Origin: Isoetes taiwanensis
Taxonomy: Eukaryota; Streptophyta; Lycopodiopsida; Isoetales; Isoetaceae
DNA length: 64,000 nt
NCBI GenBank assembly: GCA_021234155.1
Contig: JAJEKV010000008.1
Coordinates: forward strand, 8,582,445-8,646,444
Reading direction: 5' to 3'
Shown piece by piece: positions 1 to 11,484 of the stretch. Position 1 is the stretch's first letter. Each line of letters opens with the position of its first letter. The translations under genes and the position numbers were made by a program. The notes beneath the pieces are model-generated. The model saw only the letters and a list, made by a program, of their open reading frames with translations. It was not told the DNA's origin and did not search any database.

Positions 1-600
1 CACCGTAGCCCATCTTATCAACTACACACACATGTTTCAGGACAGGAACCTTGCTCTAATACCAATACAATACAAAATATTCTCTACTTCCTGCAAACTT
101 ACCAAACTTTATCAAAATATCCGAAGTGAATTACAAAAACCTAGATCTTCTGGCACAAGTTCACCACCCAACTGGGTTTTTGAGAACACTACAACAAACT
201 TTAATCTAAATAATAAAGTTCATATTTAGCCAATATTACCACATGAATGTCTTTTCTTTAAGATTTATATTCTCATCCATGGGAAAGACATGCCGTACTT
301 GCTTAGTATTTATCATTCAAGTCTCCTAAATTGCTTTCCTTCTAATTGGATTTTCTTGCATTTGTTTCTTGACTTTTACATGTGAATCAAAAGATATCAT
401 ATTATTTAGTATCGAAGCAAAGTTTGATCTTGCGTAATTTGTGCTATGGCCGCTAATTGCTTCAATCTATATAATAGTGATATATCTGCAAGCTACGAAT
501 AATGCTAGCTTTATAGCAACTCAAATTGCTTTTCCTCAGCAGTTAGTCAATGTGGAGAATATCGAAACGAAAATGTTTTGCTCACGTTACAAATAGTGCA
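1..600. other. AT-rich intergenic stretch, no gene seen
   Basis: No convincing coding frame, conserved motif or terminal repeat was found. The short open frames here lack any recognisable protein signature. Confidence 0.5.
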
Positions 601-624
601 AGCAAGTCTATTGAAGAACTCATA

Positions 625-830
625 AGGAAGGAAGGAAGGAAGGAAGGAAGGAAGGAAGGAAGGAAGGAAAGTATTTTCATCGTCCACGGAGACCAATCGG
701 TGTATGGGACCCAATACAAAAGCGCAGCAAGTGGATTGCTACCCGGATTAAAAAACCCCCGCCCCGAAGGGTTTTCGAGGGAAAAACCGTGGCAGCAATC
801 AGCCTGCTGACAAACTGTCAGAAGCATACT
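625..830 (-). mobile_element. LINE 3'-end fragment with (GGAA)n tail
   Basis: Read on the minus strand this matches the 3' end of the LINE at 1345-3085. It shares the hairpin-forming stretch with GGTTTTCGAGGG, the run of C/G before the AAAAAACC block, the 'GGGTCCCAT' type motif and the 'GTCCACGG' motif just before the tail. The tail is a GGAA microsatellite at 625-670, which is TTCC on the sense strand, whereas the other copies here end in a TATTC repeat. The copy is strongly 5' truncated and has no coding capacity. Confidence 0.8.
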
Positions 831-1344
831 CTACACGTATTACCATTCATGATTCTTTAACGCGCATAGCAAACTGCCAGTAATGATAGTTTGTTAATAT
901 AGGTTTCTAAGGCCCACTGATGTTTGAGCCTCGTGAGACGTATACAATGAACAAACTTTTGTCTAAAGGGGATGATGATGAAAATAAGAAATAGCAAATG
1001 GAGAAACAAAGAACTTATATTCCTGTCTGCCTCAACAAATTTCAAGCAATTTGGAGCATATATAGCCGATTTATGGCGGTCCAACGATGGAGAGACTCTC
1101 ACCATGCACTGGAGGGCAGAGTAAGAAATCTACTTTTGTCCTCGGCGCCACGAGAGTATGTGGCTTTGGTCAGGATGAAATCAAATCTAAGAAGAGTAAT
1201 TTCTAGTTCTGCACACCAGGTTAAGCTCAGATTCATCTATAATTTACCAAAATATACACCTAAACCAAAGGGAATTTCAGGGGGATTTTAATTTAAATGT
1301 GTTGAATGCAATGGTTTGTATTAATCAATGTTAATGGTAGTTAT

Positions 1345-3085
1345 GTCTTCACTCTGCGCACATTGATTGAGGATAGCAGGAATCACCGACAAAACCTGTA
1401 CTGTTGTTTCGTGGATTTCGCAAAAGCTTTTGACACAGTGCCCCAGGACAGGTTATGGGACAGAATGCGGCAGCTGGGGACTCCCCTTGACTTGTAGAAT
1501 GCAGTGTATAGGCTGTACGAGGCATGCTCAGGCCGTATCACATTGTCAGGACAGCCGGTAATCAGTAGTATTGGAGTGCGTCAAGGTTGCCCTCTCTCCC
1601 CCACACTCTTTGGCCTGTACATTGACCAGCTGGAAGATTGGCTCTCTGAGCATGGAGGTGCGGGCGTCCATCTCATGCATCACACAATCCGGCAACTTAT
1701 ATATGCGGACGATGTCAACCTCCTGGCCTATACTCCAGAGGACATGCAACATCACCTGGATGCTCTCGACACTTTTTGTCGATTCACCGGCATGCGAGTT
1801 AACTTGGTCAAAACTAGGGTGCTGCTAGTCTCATCATCCCGTCAGCCAAAACTTCCCTCATCGACTTACCAGGGACAGGATGTGGAGGTGGCTCCGACTA
1901 CAAGTACTTGGGGATCGAGTTCTCTACTACCACCCATTGGGGTGCTGCCATCAGGTTGCGGGTCACGGCAGGTTGGAAAGCACTCTATGCCATGCAGAAC
2001 AACAGCCACAAGGTAGAGTTGTATGCCTGGGGCCACCAGTCACACTTATTTCGAGCATTGGTCGAGCCGGTCCTTTTATATGGGGCAGAAGTATGGGGTC
2101 CGGTGATATCCCTCAACACCTGGAATGACCTCGAGCAGGTGCAGAAAGCCTTCTTGGCACGAGCCCTTGGGGTAAAGTCCACAGTTCCATACCAGATCCT
2201 ACTCCAGGAGATAGGTTTTCTGCCCCTTCAACGGGCTGCATTGGAACGCCATATAATTTACTTTCAGAAGGTGGTCGCTATGGGTGATACACGTTTGCCC
2301 AACCTTGCTTTGGCCATGGTGATGGGTCCCCAACGCCTGAAACCTGCTAGAAGGACAAGCAAGCTCAGTGGTTCTTATGCTGGGGTGTACATGCAAACAG
2401 ATGTGTACATGTAAGGACAAAGAAAGATCACAAGGCACTTAAGTTATACCTAGATGCTACTTTCCTTCACAAGCTCTGGGATGCAGATGCTCTGACGCAC
2501 GTTAAGCTGGCACACTATCAGCAGCAAGTCAATCCTAGGCTCATGAGAGGTCCACACCAGTACTTATACACCCAGTTGCCCATGAAGAAGCGCAAACTTA
2601 TAGCTTCCATTCGCACGGGTGCACATCGCCTCCATATTGAGACAGGACGTTGGGCTCGAGAAGCACGAGAGCAAAGGCTTTGCCAGTATTGCCACCAGGG
2701 CACCATTGAGGATGAATGTCATGCCCTCCAGGTCTGCCCAGCGTTTGACTATATCAGAGAGCGGTATGTTCGATTACTAGTGCCTGGCCAACCGTTGCAT
2801 GAGTTGTTGAATACGGCGTCAATGGGTTTGTTGGGGTCATACCTCCAGGAGGTTATGGATGCACGGACTCAGTTGTGTCTTCCGGGACGGCATTGAACTG
2901 TCCTACACAATTGTACAGCATGCCAGCAGACTTATTACTGCTAAGGTTTTTCCCTCGAAAACCCTTCGGGGCGGGGGTTTTTTAATCCTGTCAGTAATAC
3001 GTTTGCTGCTCTCTTTTTTGTTTGGGTCCCATAGGCCAGTCAGTCTCCGTGGACGCTAAAAATCTATTCTATTCTATTCTATATT
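1345..3085 (+). mobile_element. 5'-truncated LINE (non-LTR retrotransposon), decayed
   Basis: A reverse transcriptase remnant. Visible RT motifs in order are FVDFAKAFDTVP (motif A, about 1423-1461), GVRQGCPLSPTLFGLYID (motif B, about 1576-1629) and IYADDVNLLAY (motif C, about 1699-1731). The thumb/connection region follows (YGAEVWGPV...LEQVQKAFLARALGVKS). The C-terminal segment at 2543-2896 carries a Cys-Cys-His-Cys knuckle (CQYCHQGTIEDECH...C). The endonuclease domain is absent. The reading frame is broken by an in-frame TAG near 1495, a frameshift near 1892 and another near 2345. The 3' end holds a GC-rich hairpin region (2945-2985) and a short TCTAT tail (3063-3082). The clade was not determined. 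Confidence 0.88.
2945..3082 (+). repeat. LINE 3' hairpin region and (TATTC)n tail
   Basis: This block is conserved in the LINE copies at 625-830, 44745-45770 and 51325-52170: a CCCTCGAAAACCCTTCGGGG core that can fold on itself, then GGGTTTTTTAATCC, the 'GGGTCCCATAGG' motif, 'TCCGTGGACG' and a pentanucleotide tail. LINE reverse transcriptases often recognise such 3' ends for target-primed reverse transcription. That role is inferred here. Confidence 0.7.
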
Positions 3086-3567
3086 AAAAAAAAAAATTGA
3101 CCCCTTTGGGCCCTTAGGAAGGAATTTCACATGTTAGAAACAACGATACAAACTATACGAAATGTTACAAACAATGAGAGAGACTATATTAAATGAGGCA
3201 ATGTGTATATTGGAAAAAATTTTGGGCCCTTCGGGCCCTAACAAATTCAAACATGCAACACAACATGGTTTTTATGGTAGAACCTCTTAACACATTTACA
3301 ATATTGTACAAGCATCTCTTACACACATTCACATAAAATATACAAGCAGTAAACCCCCCTCGAGAATCAAATCTGGGTACTCCAAGCCTCCTCTATCCCT
3401 TCTCTTCCAACAAATCTCTCCTTCTCGCCCTTCCAGAGTGAATGCAATGCAACCAATCATGGGCACATCCGCACATATACTTTCGCAACAGCCATCCAAA
3501 TGACACATATAATGTTGGCATTGTTTTCTGTTTGTCTAACCACTCTAGGTACCTTTTGTCTGAAATA

Positions 3568-3641
3568 AAGATGGCAATAATGGTCCCAAAAATAAACATA
3601 AGCCCAAAAATAAAGATGGCAATAATGGTCCCACTGCTAAA
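3568..3641. repeat. Short tandem duplication
   Basis: The stretch containing AAATAAAGATGGCAATAATG is repeated twice with a spacing of about 44 bases. The rest of 3086-3650 is AT-rich, contains two GGGCCC-type motifs (near 3107 and 3224), and shows no gene. Confidence 0.7.
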
Positions 3642-3652
3642 TAACTTGAGCT

Positions 3653-3875
3653 CTACATTAGAATATCTCTTATTGTCCTTGTTTTTACTGGTTCAAGCTC
3701 GTCAAAATTACTTGATAGAACATATTTTTCTCGGGATAATGTTTCATATCCCTTATTGATCACTGCTAGTTTTTCTGATTGAGTGAAGAGCAAGACAGGC
3801 AAGTCTGTAGGCTTCAAGGCCATGCCAGGAATAAAGTTAATAATCTCATCCTTGATGATTTTTTCTGTTGGTCCT
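3653..3875 (-). pseudogene. Orphan exon-like coding block, product not recognised
   Basis: On the minus strand a TATGCAG acceptor is followed by an open frame of about 70 codons with normal, non-repetitive composition (it contains PTEKIIKDEIINF, LPVLLFTQSEKL and GYETLSREKYVLSSNF). It reads to a TAG, or possibly to a GTAAAA donor near 3682. I do not recognise the family. The balance of residues suggests a real exon of a gene that is either fragmentary or has unidentified partner exons. A small upstream open frame at 4103-4195 might be related. Confidence 0.4.
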
Positions 3876-4102
3876 GCATACAATAATAACTAATTTCATT
3901 ATTGTTATTAGGATAACTTCCAATGCAAACAAGAAAAGAATTTATTATCAACATATAATATAATAATCGTAACAAGAAAAGGTCCTCGACCTATGTAATG
4001 AGGCTGCGGAATGGACAAACGGCATCTCGGATCAACATTTCGCCATGAATATGAGTAGTGAATCTTAGACCATGAATAGTGTATCTTAGACCGAATGTAC
4101 AT

Positions 4103-4195
4103 CTACGACTTCTGAACCGGCTCTACAGAGTCAGAATTCTTTTGCCACGTATGCTCGGATTCTGCAACTGGCTCTACATAATCAGAATTTGCCAT
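4103..4195 (-). other. Small ORF with internal repeat, possible upstream exon
   Basis: This is a 30-codon minus-strand frame starting at ATG. It holds two similar blocks, NSDYVEPVAESE and NSDSVEPVQKS, and closes with TAG. It lies about 230 bases upstream, in transcription order, of the exon-like block at 3653-3875 and could be a first exon of the same decayed gene. Support is weak. Confidence 0.25.
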
Positions 4196-4199
4196 CTGA

Positions 4200-6480
4200 A
4201 ATATCAACAAAAGTAATGAGGGGATGAATGATAGGAGAGGATGCTGGCAGGAATTCGGTTACATTATAACATACAGAGCAAGGGATTGCTTCAAAGAAAT
4301 AATAGGACATAACTGATAACCTGTGAAGCAGCTTTAGTAGATCGCGCACAACAGGTTCTCTTCAGTATCACTCACAGCAGGGTTTCTTCAGTCGCCTAAG
4401 AACTCTAAAATTCCACGAAATTGCTTTTTGTTTCTGTTGGGCTGTAACAAAACCTAAGGCATGTGTCCAGCAAACAAATCGACCAGCAATAAACTCCTAC
4501 AACGTGATGTGGATTCCGGCTCAAAAAGATAATAGAACAGAGCTCTCAATCTCACCCAAGAACTAATGTTTGAAAGCTTCCTTGAATTAGAACTAATGCT
4601 AGAAACGGAATCTGCAACTCACATCTTGAACTGTGATCGGAAGTCGAGATCCTGCTTATTTGCTCCTTTGCAAAAAAAGGTTCCTTGCAAAACAATAACT
4701 TTGGCCGATTTGTATCAATGCAAATCGAGGAAGCCCAGATGCCTTCCGACTGACCAGGGAAATCATTTACCCTAACGTAGGCTGTAAACAAACCCTAAAG
4801 TTAAGCTATCGAGCCCTGCATATCTTTAGATATTGTTTTTTTGTTTTTAAACATACAAACCATTGGCAATTGCCATAAAAAAAAAAAAACCTTGTCCTGA
4901 GACAAGACATTTAAAACTAAAATTCCATTTGAAAAATTAGTCTCCAATTAGCAGCCTTAGATAGTATAGGTGCAATATACATCTAAATATTGACTTGGTT
5001 ATCATGATTAGAATAGAAGAAGTAGACAACAAGACATAAGTCAACAAGACATCTAAATATTGATTTGGTTATCATGGGCAGAATAAAGGAAGAAGGCAAC
5101 AAGACATATGTCAAATAAATGAGAAGTTTAAATCCTTTTTCAGCAAAGGACCATTGGAAGCAATAAAGTTCATTTATTCCAACATGCCTTTGAAATTCAG
5201 ATATACTAATGTTTCAGATCAGAATTCAAGTGAAAAGAAATTACATAATTCATTGATAAGATACAAAGTAACATGGTTTACAAAGGTAAAGTGTAAGTCC
5301 CTCCCAATATCGAAGTAGAACTCCAAGAGAGACGCTCCAATGAATTGACAAGTAAATATATCAATGCAAAGAGTAAAAGATCCTGTTACCTGCAGTAAAC
5401 CAACCAAAAATTAGCCTAATGGGTAATCATGGCAGCACTAGCAGGTGTCATGGGATCTTTTAGGTTATCCCCTTCACTCTGCTTGATAAACAGAAAGATA
5501 AATCAGAAAAATAGAAGATGAGGATTAGTCTATTAATATCCATACTTTTTTACATCATAGCAGTTTTAAAAGGTAGCTAAGATCTGTTGTGCAAGAGCCT
5601 ATGCATTTCTAGCACTAAATTTGGCTAGAATCACTGCAATATTATATTATTAATAAGAAAATACAGAGAATAATATCATGTTTTAGCAATAGGAACAGAA
5701 TATAAAACTCACAAGCTATATCCCCTCAGATTTGATATGCAGACCAGATCCTTAGCCATATGTGACAAATAGTAAGCTATGGCAATGTCATTTCTTGACC
5801 CAGATCTATCTAGAATTGAAGTCTTACATTAAGAACAAAAGGACCTAGTTAGCCAGATTCATCATAATTCATGTGGTTACTTCCACCTATCAGAGAAATT
5901 TAAAGCAATGAAATATGCAGACCTAGTTCTGTTCTAGGTGTTTATTCCATGCATAAGAACAAGAGTTTAAGATACAGGCATTTTCCTATGTCTATTTAAC
6001 GTAAAAAGATATGTTGTAATACATATTTCCAAGACCTCAAACCTGAGTATGTTGGTCTGGACCAGAGGTCTCCATTGTCTCCAGATCTGGTAAATTGCTT
6101 GAAGCTAGATGCTATCTGCTATCACCTGTGCATCAGCAGCTTTTGTGGACTTGCTAGCATTCCAGCATATTCAATGGAATTGCATGCAGGATTACTAGCA
6201 CCTACAACGGTATGAAAATAAAATATCTCCTTGCTTTTAGCATTAACGCTCTTCTCCTCTTGAAGCTTTTTCTTAGTGCAGGCATTGAATCCCCCTTTCT
6301 TCTGCCCATAGATCTAGATTGCATACATCGGTGCCTTCTTAACCCGGTGGAAGCAAATGAAATACATCGGCAGACAAAGGCAGATTTTTAAGGAGCAATT
6401 TGGGACTGTACTTGGGGACGTCCTGAGTGCAAATGCATACAACCCTTGCGACTATGCCAGCCAGATGAGAGCTGCATGTA
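4200..6480. other. AT-rich intergenic stretch, no gene seen
   Basis: Short open frames occur on both strands, but none has a recognisable motif or homologous copy in the window. A near-repeat with the core ACATCTAAATATTGA occurs at about 4979 and 5049. Confidence 0.5.
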
Positions 6481-6905
6481 ACCACCATTTGCAGAAATAG
6501 AATAGGTAAACTGAAAAGCTTACCAGTTTTGCAAAGACAGCTATGTGTAACAACTATTTGCAGATGAGAGCTGTGTGTAACAAATATTTGCAGAAATAGA
6601 ATTGATAGCGTGAGCAGCTTACCGGTTTTAGAATGTCGGCGGCCCATCTTGCTTCAACGCTTGCTTTTTGTTAGGTTTCGAAACCCTAGAAGTTCATTCC
6701 ACGATTTGGAAAAAGCCCTAAATTTGAAGTTAGAAGATTTATATGGTAACAAAAACCTTTTATTTTTCCTTTGTGTGCTTGGCTTGCAACTTTTGTCATG
6801 GCTACAACCAGCTTACAAAGTTGCAATCAGTAAATCATACATGAGCCCATAATCTCATATAGAAAATAGCTTTATTGATAAAAAAAAAAAAAAAAAAAAA
6901 AAAAA
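6480..6905 (+). other. Local duplication followed by a poly-A run
   Basis: A segment with 'GCAGAAATAGAAT', 'TAACAACTATTTGCAGATGAGAGCTGTGTGTAAC'-like text and 'GCTTACCGGTTT' is partly duplicated between 6480 and 6625. A run of about 27 A residues at 6879-6905 follows 'TAGCTTTATTGAT'. The A-run next to such a 3'-end-like sequence suggests the tail of a retroposed sequence inserted in the plus orientation, but no diagnostic body was identified. Confidence 0.35.
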
Positions 6906-7414
6906 CATGAAACTGTATGCGCACTCTAGATGTACGCATTAGTACATCCATGATTACACCACCTCTAGGTACACCCTGAGAATACATGTCCTAACTTCTT
7001 AACAATTTGAAAATAATATAATCTTAACTACTCGTATCAAACAATTTATTTATAACTGCTCCATGTTTTACATTAGTCACTGATGCTGTGACTTGATAAA
7101 CATTGCCAAGTGCATGTCCCTGGGTATGCACATAATCCTTGGAGCGTGGACTGGGCATGCATTCGAATCTTTGAAGTGATGGACTATCTCCATCTCGACG
7201 ATGTCTTGCATGGCAAGCAACATATCTGGGGTCACTCCATGATGCTGTCAAACTCGTACGATATTTCTCAGTTGAGCTTTTGAAAGGCCACTTGGAATTA
7301 GAAAGTTTGAGGAAAGAGCACCATAGGCAAGAAAACCTAAATGTCTGAAGCAAGGGTGCATGCAACCAACATTATTTTAGAGCCATGAACAAATCAGTTA
7401 AGAGTTAGATTAAA

Positions 7415-7963
7415 ACATTAGAGGAAAAATGAGATCACATTTTGTCCCATTAAGGGATGCTTAAAATGCCATGTCAGCTTTTTAAACTATCCAATAAGAG
7501 AAGAGCTCCAGTATATCTCATTCCAGTATTATGTGGCAGCCTGTAATTAATGCAACTGCAACTAACTTCTGTAGTATCATTTTTTCATTATAACTTTTGA
7601 TCCAGAACTCCGATTCAAAAACTTTTTGTAGCAATGGGTTCGTCTTCACATGATCTATAACCCATTCATATAGCTTTTACGATATAAATATATAAGAAAT
7701 AAGCAAAAAATCATATTTTTTTAAGGTTAATGCATATGAACATATTGAAATACATCATAACCATATATCATTGGAAAGATCTTTTCATTCCGCATCTAAT
7801 GCAACAAACGCCGCAACATTTTGACAAGCGGATCAAAAGTTATAGGGGGAAAACGACAGCAATGAAGTTGTTGGTGCTGCATTAATTGCAGTTAATAGAG
7901 GGTAGCCATTCCATTGGAGGATTCTTATGGGGATAAAATGAGATCTCAAATTTCCTCTAATGT
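7415..7963. mobile_element. Non-autonomous foldback/MITE-like element with long inverted termini
   Basis: The ends are exact inverted repeats of 13 bases (ACATTAGAGGAAA at 7415 and its complement ending at 7963). They continue as imperfect inverted repeats (TGAGATC, CATTTTGTCCC against GGGGATAAAATG). A second pair of arms lies inside: 7540-7606, containing CATTATAACTTTTGATCC, faces 7836-7905, containing GATCAAAAGTTATAGGGGG. There is no coding capacity. A clear target duplication was not found, so the superfamily is unassigned. Confidence 0.65.
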
Positions 7964-9053
7964 AGACTATCTTTGCAAATAAATTACGATGACTGGTTTA
8001 GAACCATACTTATTTGTTATTGTGGTTGTTTATGGGAGACTTTTTTTTTTGGGTCAAAAATAAAAGAGCAAAAAAGCATTTCAAAATGTCATGTAAATCA
8101 TAGAACAGAATGACGAAATATAAAATACTTGATATTCATTTATTAGAAACAAGAAATCATAAATCCCATAAACAACCATAACAATATGTTTTCAAATTTT
8201 ATCACTTCGAAGTTCCTCTTGAGAATTGATGAATGAAAGCTTTAAGTTTCCATCAAGAAACAGAGCAAGCAACTTTGCTTCTCTGGTCTATGAACATGGC
8301 GGTATTCTTAGAACAATACCGGATTAGGGCAGTATCAAGAACAAGTTCGTATTAATAAAAGCTCTGGAGATAAAAGTTCTCATAAGATAACACAAACCCA
8401 GATGGGACCTACCCCCACCAATGTACATGGTTGAAGTGGGTCCTTTTCCCAATCGTCCTCTGGCGTAGACAATTGTCAGATTTCAATTTGAAATCGTCGC
8501 ATAGTATATTCATTTCCTGTAGGTTTAGCTCATCCCTACAACCCACTTTGGACTTTCTCCCCTTTCCTTGAGTTCTTGAGTTTAGTCACTAAGCCTTCCT
8601 CCTTAACTGTGTCAAGTACTTTTGCTATCTAAAAAGGTCGACCTTTGTCATCCTCCTCAGTTGGAATGATCATGGCCCTTTAAAAATGCGTAGGAGTCCA
8701 CAACCAACAAATTTTTTGAGCATTTGTGCTCTAAAGATCACTTGAAGTCTCAGACAAAGGTTTAAAGTCTCTGAGAAGAAATAAAATGCTCTGTAAAACC
8801 TTTGGTGGCTAATCTCTTCTTATATTTGGCATTTTATAAATACTCTAACTGATTAACCTCTTCTTCTATTTGGCACTTTGTCCGCTTCTAATTTGCTCTT
8901 CAATACAAGACAAGCCCAAAATGCAAAAAGCTTTTTTTTCCCTTCAGCCAAAACTTTGTAAAACACATTTGCAAATCTTATGGACCCAATTTTCTGTCTG
9001 CCATAGACATGATTTGGCCAAGGACATTGATTTGGTCAAAACACCTGAATCCT
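7964..9053. other. Intergenic stretch, no gene seen
   Basis: AT-rich sequence with poly-T and poly-A runs (near 8041 and 8063). No coding region or mobile-element terminus was recognised. Confidence 0.5.
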
Positions 9054-9062
9054 TAGATTTTA

Positions 9063-9780
9063 GGGAAAAACTATAAAATGCCCCTAACTTTTCATGTATT
9101 TCATAATATGCCCCTAACTTTCTAAAAATTCACAAAATGCCCTTGAAAATGTATACATGTATTTGTACTATTTGAAATTTTATAAAATACCCTTAACTTT
9201 TACTTAAATTCATGAAATGCCCTTAACTTTTTACAAAATCACAAAAAGCCCTTCCTAAATGTATACATTCTACAACCAATTAAATTCATAGAATGCACTT
9301 TAGTTTAGCTTAACTTCATACAATGCCCTTTGTACCCTTGATATTAGGAACATTCATCTTAGAATTTTAGAAACAAGTTTTCTAGCTCAATTGAAATTCC
9401 AATCTTCAAACAAAACACATCAGAGACGATTTTTCTAGCTCATTGATAAAAAACTTATTTGTTATATTCTCATATGTCTTCTCGATATCTGAAATATTTT
9501 GATGGTACAAAAGGCATTGTGTGAAGGTAAGCAAAAGTAAAGCGTATTCTATGAATTTGATCAAAAGTTCTAGAAGGATGTACATTTAGAAAGGCCTTTC
9601 TGAATATGTGCAAAAGTTAAGGGCATTTCATGAATTTAAGTAAAAGTTAAAGGTATTTTGTAAAATTTCAATGAGTACAAATACATGTATACATTTCCAG
9701 GGGCATTTTGTGAATTTTCAGAAAGTTAAGGGCATATTATGAAATAAGTGAAAAGTTAGGGGCATTTTGTAGTTTTTCCC
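9063..9780. mobile_element. Non-autonomous Mutator-like foldback element with 9-bp TSD
   Basis: A 718-base element whose two ends are long inverted repeats. The left end starts GGGAAAAACTATAAAATG and the complement of the right end starts GGGAAAAACTACAAAATG. Similarity continues through repeated blocks 'CCCCTAACTTT', 'TTTCATAATATGCCC' and 'AATTCACAAAATGCCC', for roughly 250 bases per arm. It is flanked by a perfect 9-base direct repeat TAGATTTTA at 9054-9062 and 9781-9789. A 9-base target duplication with long TIRs is typical of Mutator-like elements. There is no ORF, so a transposase must have acted in trans. Confidence 0.88.
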
Positions 9781-9789
9781 TAGATTTTA

Positions 9790-11400
9790 ATGCTTATTGA
9801 CTCGAGATCAAGAATGGACAAATGAAAGAATGAATGCACAAGATTAAGTGTAGATGGGAATAAATGAATTAAGGGGAAAAAAAGGCCTCATTGAGCCAGT
9901 TGAAGCAAAACCTAAATTACCATGTGTCTTGAATGCCTTTGCTTTATTTTTATTTTTTTTGGAAGGATGACAGATATATTCACACTTAAATCATGAAAAT
10001 AAATACATAAGTTTGAGTTACAGGATTAAAACCCAGATAGAAAAATAGTCCCTCTGTGCAAAGCTTCCTGGGAGTCTCAGATAATCTATATACAGAAGGA
10101 GCATCTGATTCTAATTCTAAATCAGCAGTATGAACTGTTGGAGCTCGCTTTTGCCGAACTGCCTTCTTAAATGAAACATGCATCTAACCATCATTCTGAT
10201 CCTTAAGTTGTCCATTGCACTGGGCAGGCCAACTACACCGAAGATAAATGGAGCAATTGCAGAAGGAGCTATTGAAGCTTCCACCTGCGCAAAATGAGAT
10301 TTCTCCATAGTACGTGATGCCACAACCGTCATACTATGTGTTACACAGTTTGCATTCAAGATGTGGTTACCCGTGCGATCAATGGTACAATAGCACATGA
10401 TACCTCATCAGATGGCATTGACATTATAGATGCTTTAGGTAAAGAGGATCAAGAGGAGATATCAAGATCGGGGAAGAACTCACTAAAGGAGAAACAAAAG
10501 AAGATGTAATAGGAGAAGTAGTGATTGAAGTTGAAATTATAGGAGTAGTAACAGAGATTGTGCCTGAAGACGAGGGAAGAAGTGAAGGGATACTAGTGGA
10601 TGATGCAATAGAAGGAGTCTTTAGGGACTGAACAATAGAAGTTGAATGCCTTCATGTGTCTCATGTTCAAAACTTTTCTAGTGAATGAAATGAGAATGAA
10701 GCATTGGAATGTAAGCTCTATTTGCACATCATAAATCACAAACTATTATGACAATGCATCTAAAGAGAACACATTGCCCACACCATTTACTTTTTATTTG
10801 AAGCAATTGAGAAGAATGCCTGATTTTGGAGCTCCTTCCGCTGGATGTTACATTGCATATGCCGAACCACCGCAGGTTTTTCTAAAGCACTTATCGTTCA
10901 TCATATTGAATCAAGCTGAATGTGCTAATGCCTGTATGCGATCCAACAATAGGTCATCTCATGGTTTTCGCAAGAATTGGTTTCCATGTGCATGGTTTGG
11001 CCCTTATTTCCAAGGTAGAAGCTATCTTTCTGATTCCCATGCAGCGAGAGACCCGACCTCGCTGCCTACGTGGCCTAGAAATCGCCCTGGCCTTCCAGAA
11101 GGGGGGAGGTACCATCTGGCATCCCAAGCTAGGCTGCTGCCCATAATCCTCCTTCCTCAAACCTATAGCAAGCTGTCTAGGGCACTACTCCAAGCAAGAC
11201 TGCTCCCAGGCAATCCAATCGTGTAGGTGATAACTATTTCGACCAGGAAGTAACACACAAGAATGACACAGAGAAAACGCCCTGACTTTGGGACACGTGG
11301 TCGAATAAGCTACTACCGCATGGAAACATGCCCTAAATGACTTGAAATGTATTATACAATTTGACGTGAGAATTAAGGAATATTCTCAACCCCCTTGGGG
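9790..11400. other. Intergenic region with unassigned open frames
   Basis: A plus-strand frame at about 10470-10630 encodes an acidic stretch (EELTKGETKEDVIGEVV..., EDEGRSEG) without a start or known domain. Another open frame at 10774-11226 has irregular composition and no motif. Neither is supported well enough to call a gene. Confidence 0.4.
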
Positions 11401-11410
11401 CTGGTCTGAG

Positions 11411-11417
11411 TATAAAA
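11411..11417 (+). promoter_or_regulatory. TATA box of MFAP1
   Basis: TATAAAA lies 74 bases upstream of the MFAP1 start codon, which fits a transcript start near 11440 and a short 5' leader. No other TATA-like site is as well placed. Confidence 0.65.
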
Positions 11418-11484
11418 AATTTCAATCCTCTTTTCGGAATTTCCCTAAAGATTTTCTCCGGCTGGGCTCGAGAAGAGAGAAACG

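Noticed and set aside
10774-11226. 150-codon plus-strand open frame
   Set aside because: Irregular composition, no recognised motif, overlapping open frames in two other phases; probably chance or old repeat sequence.
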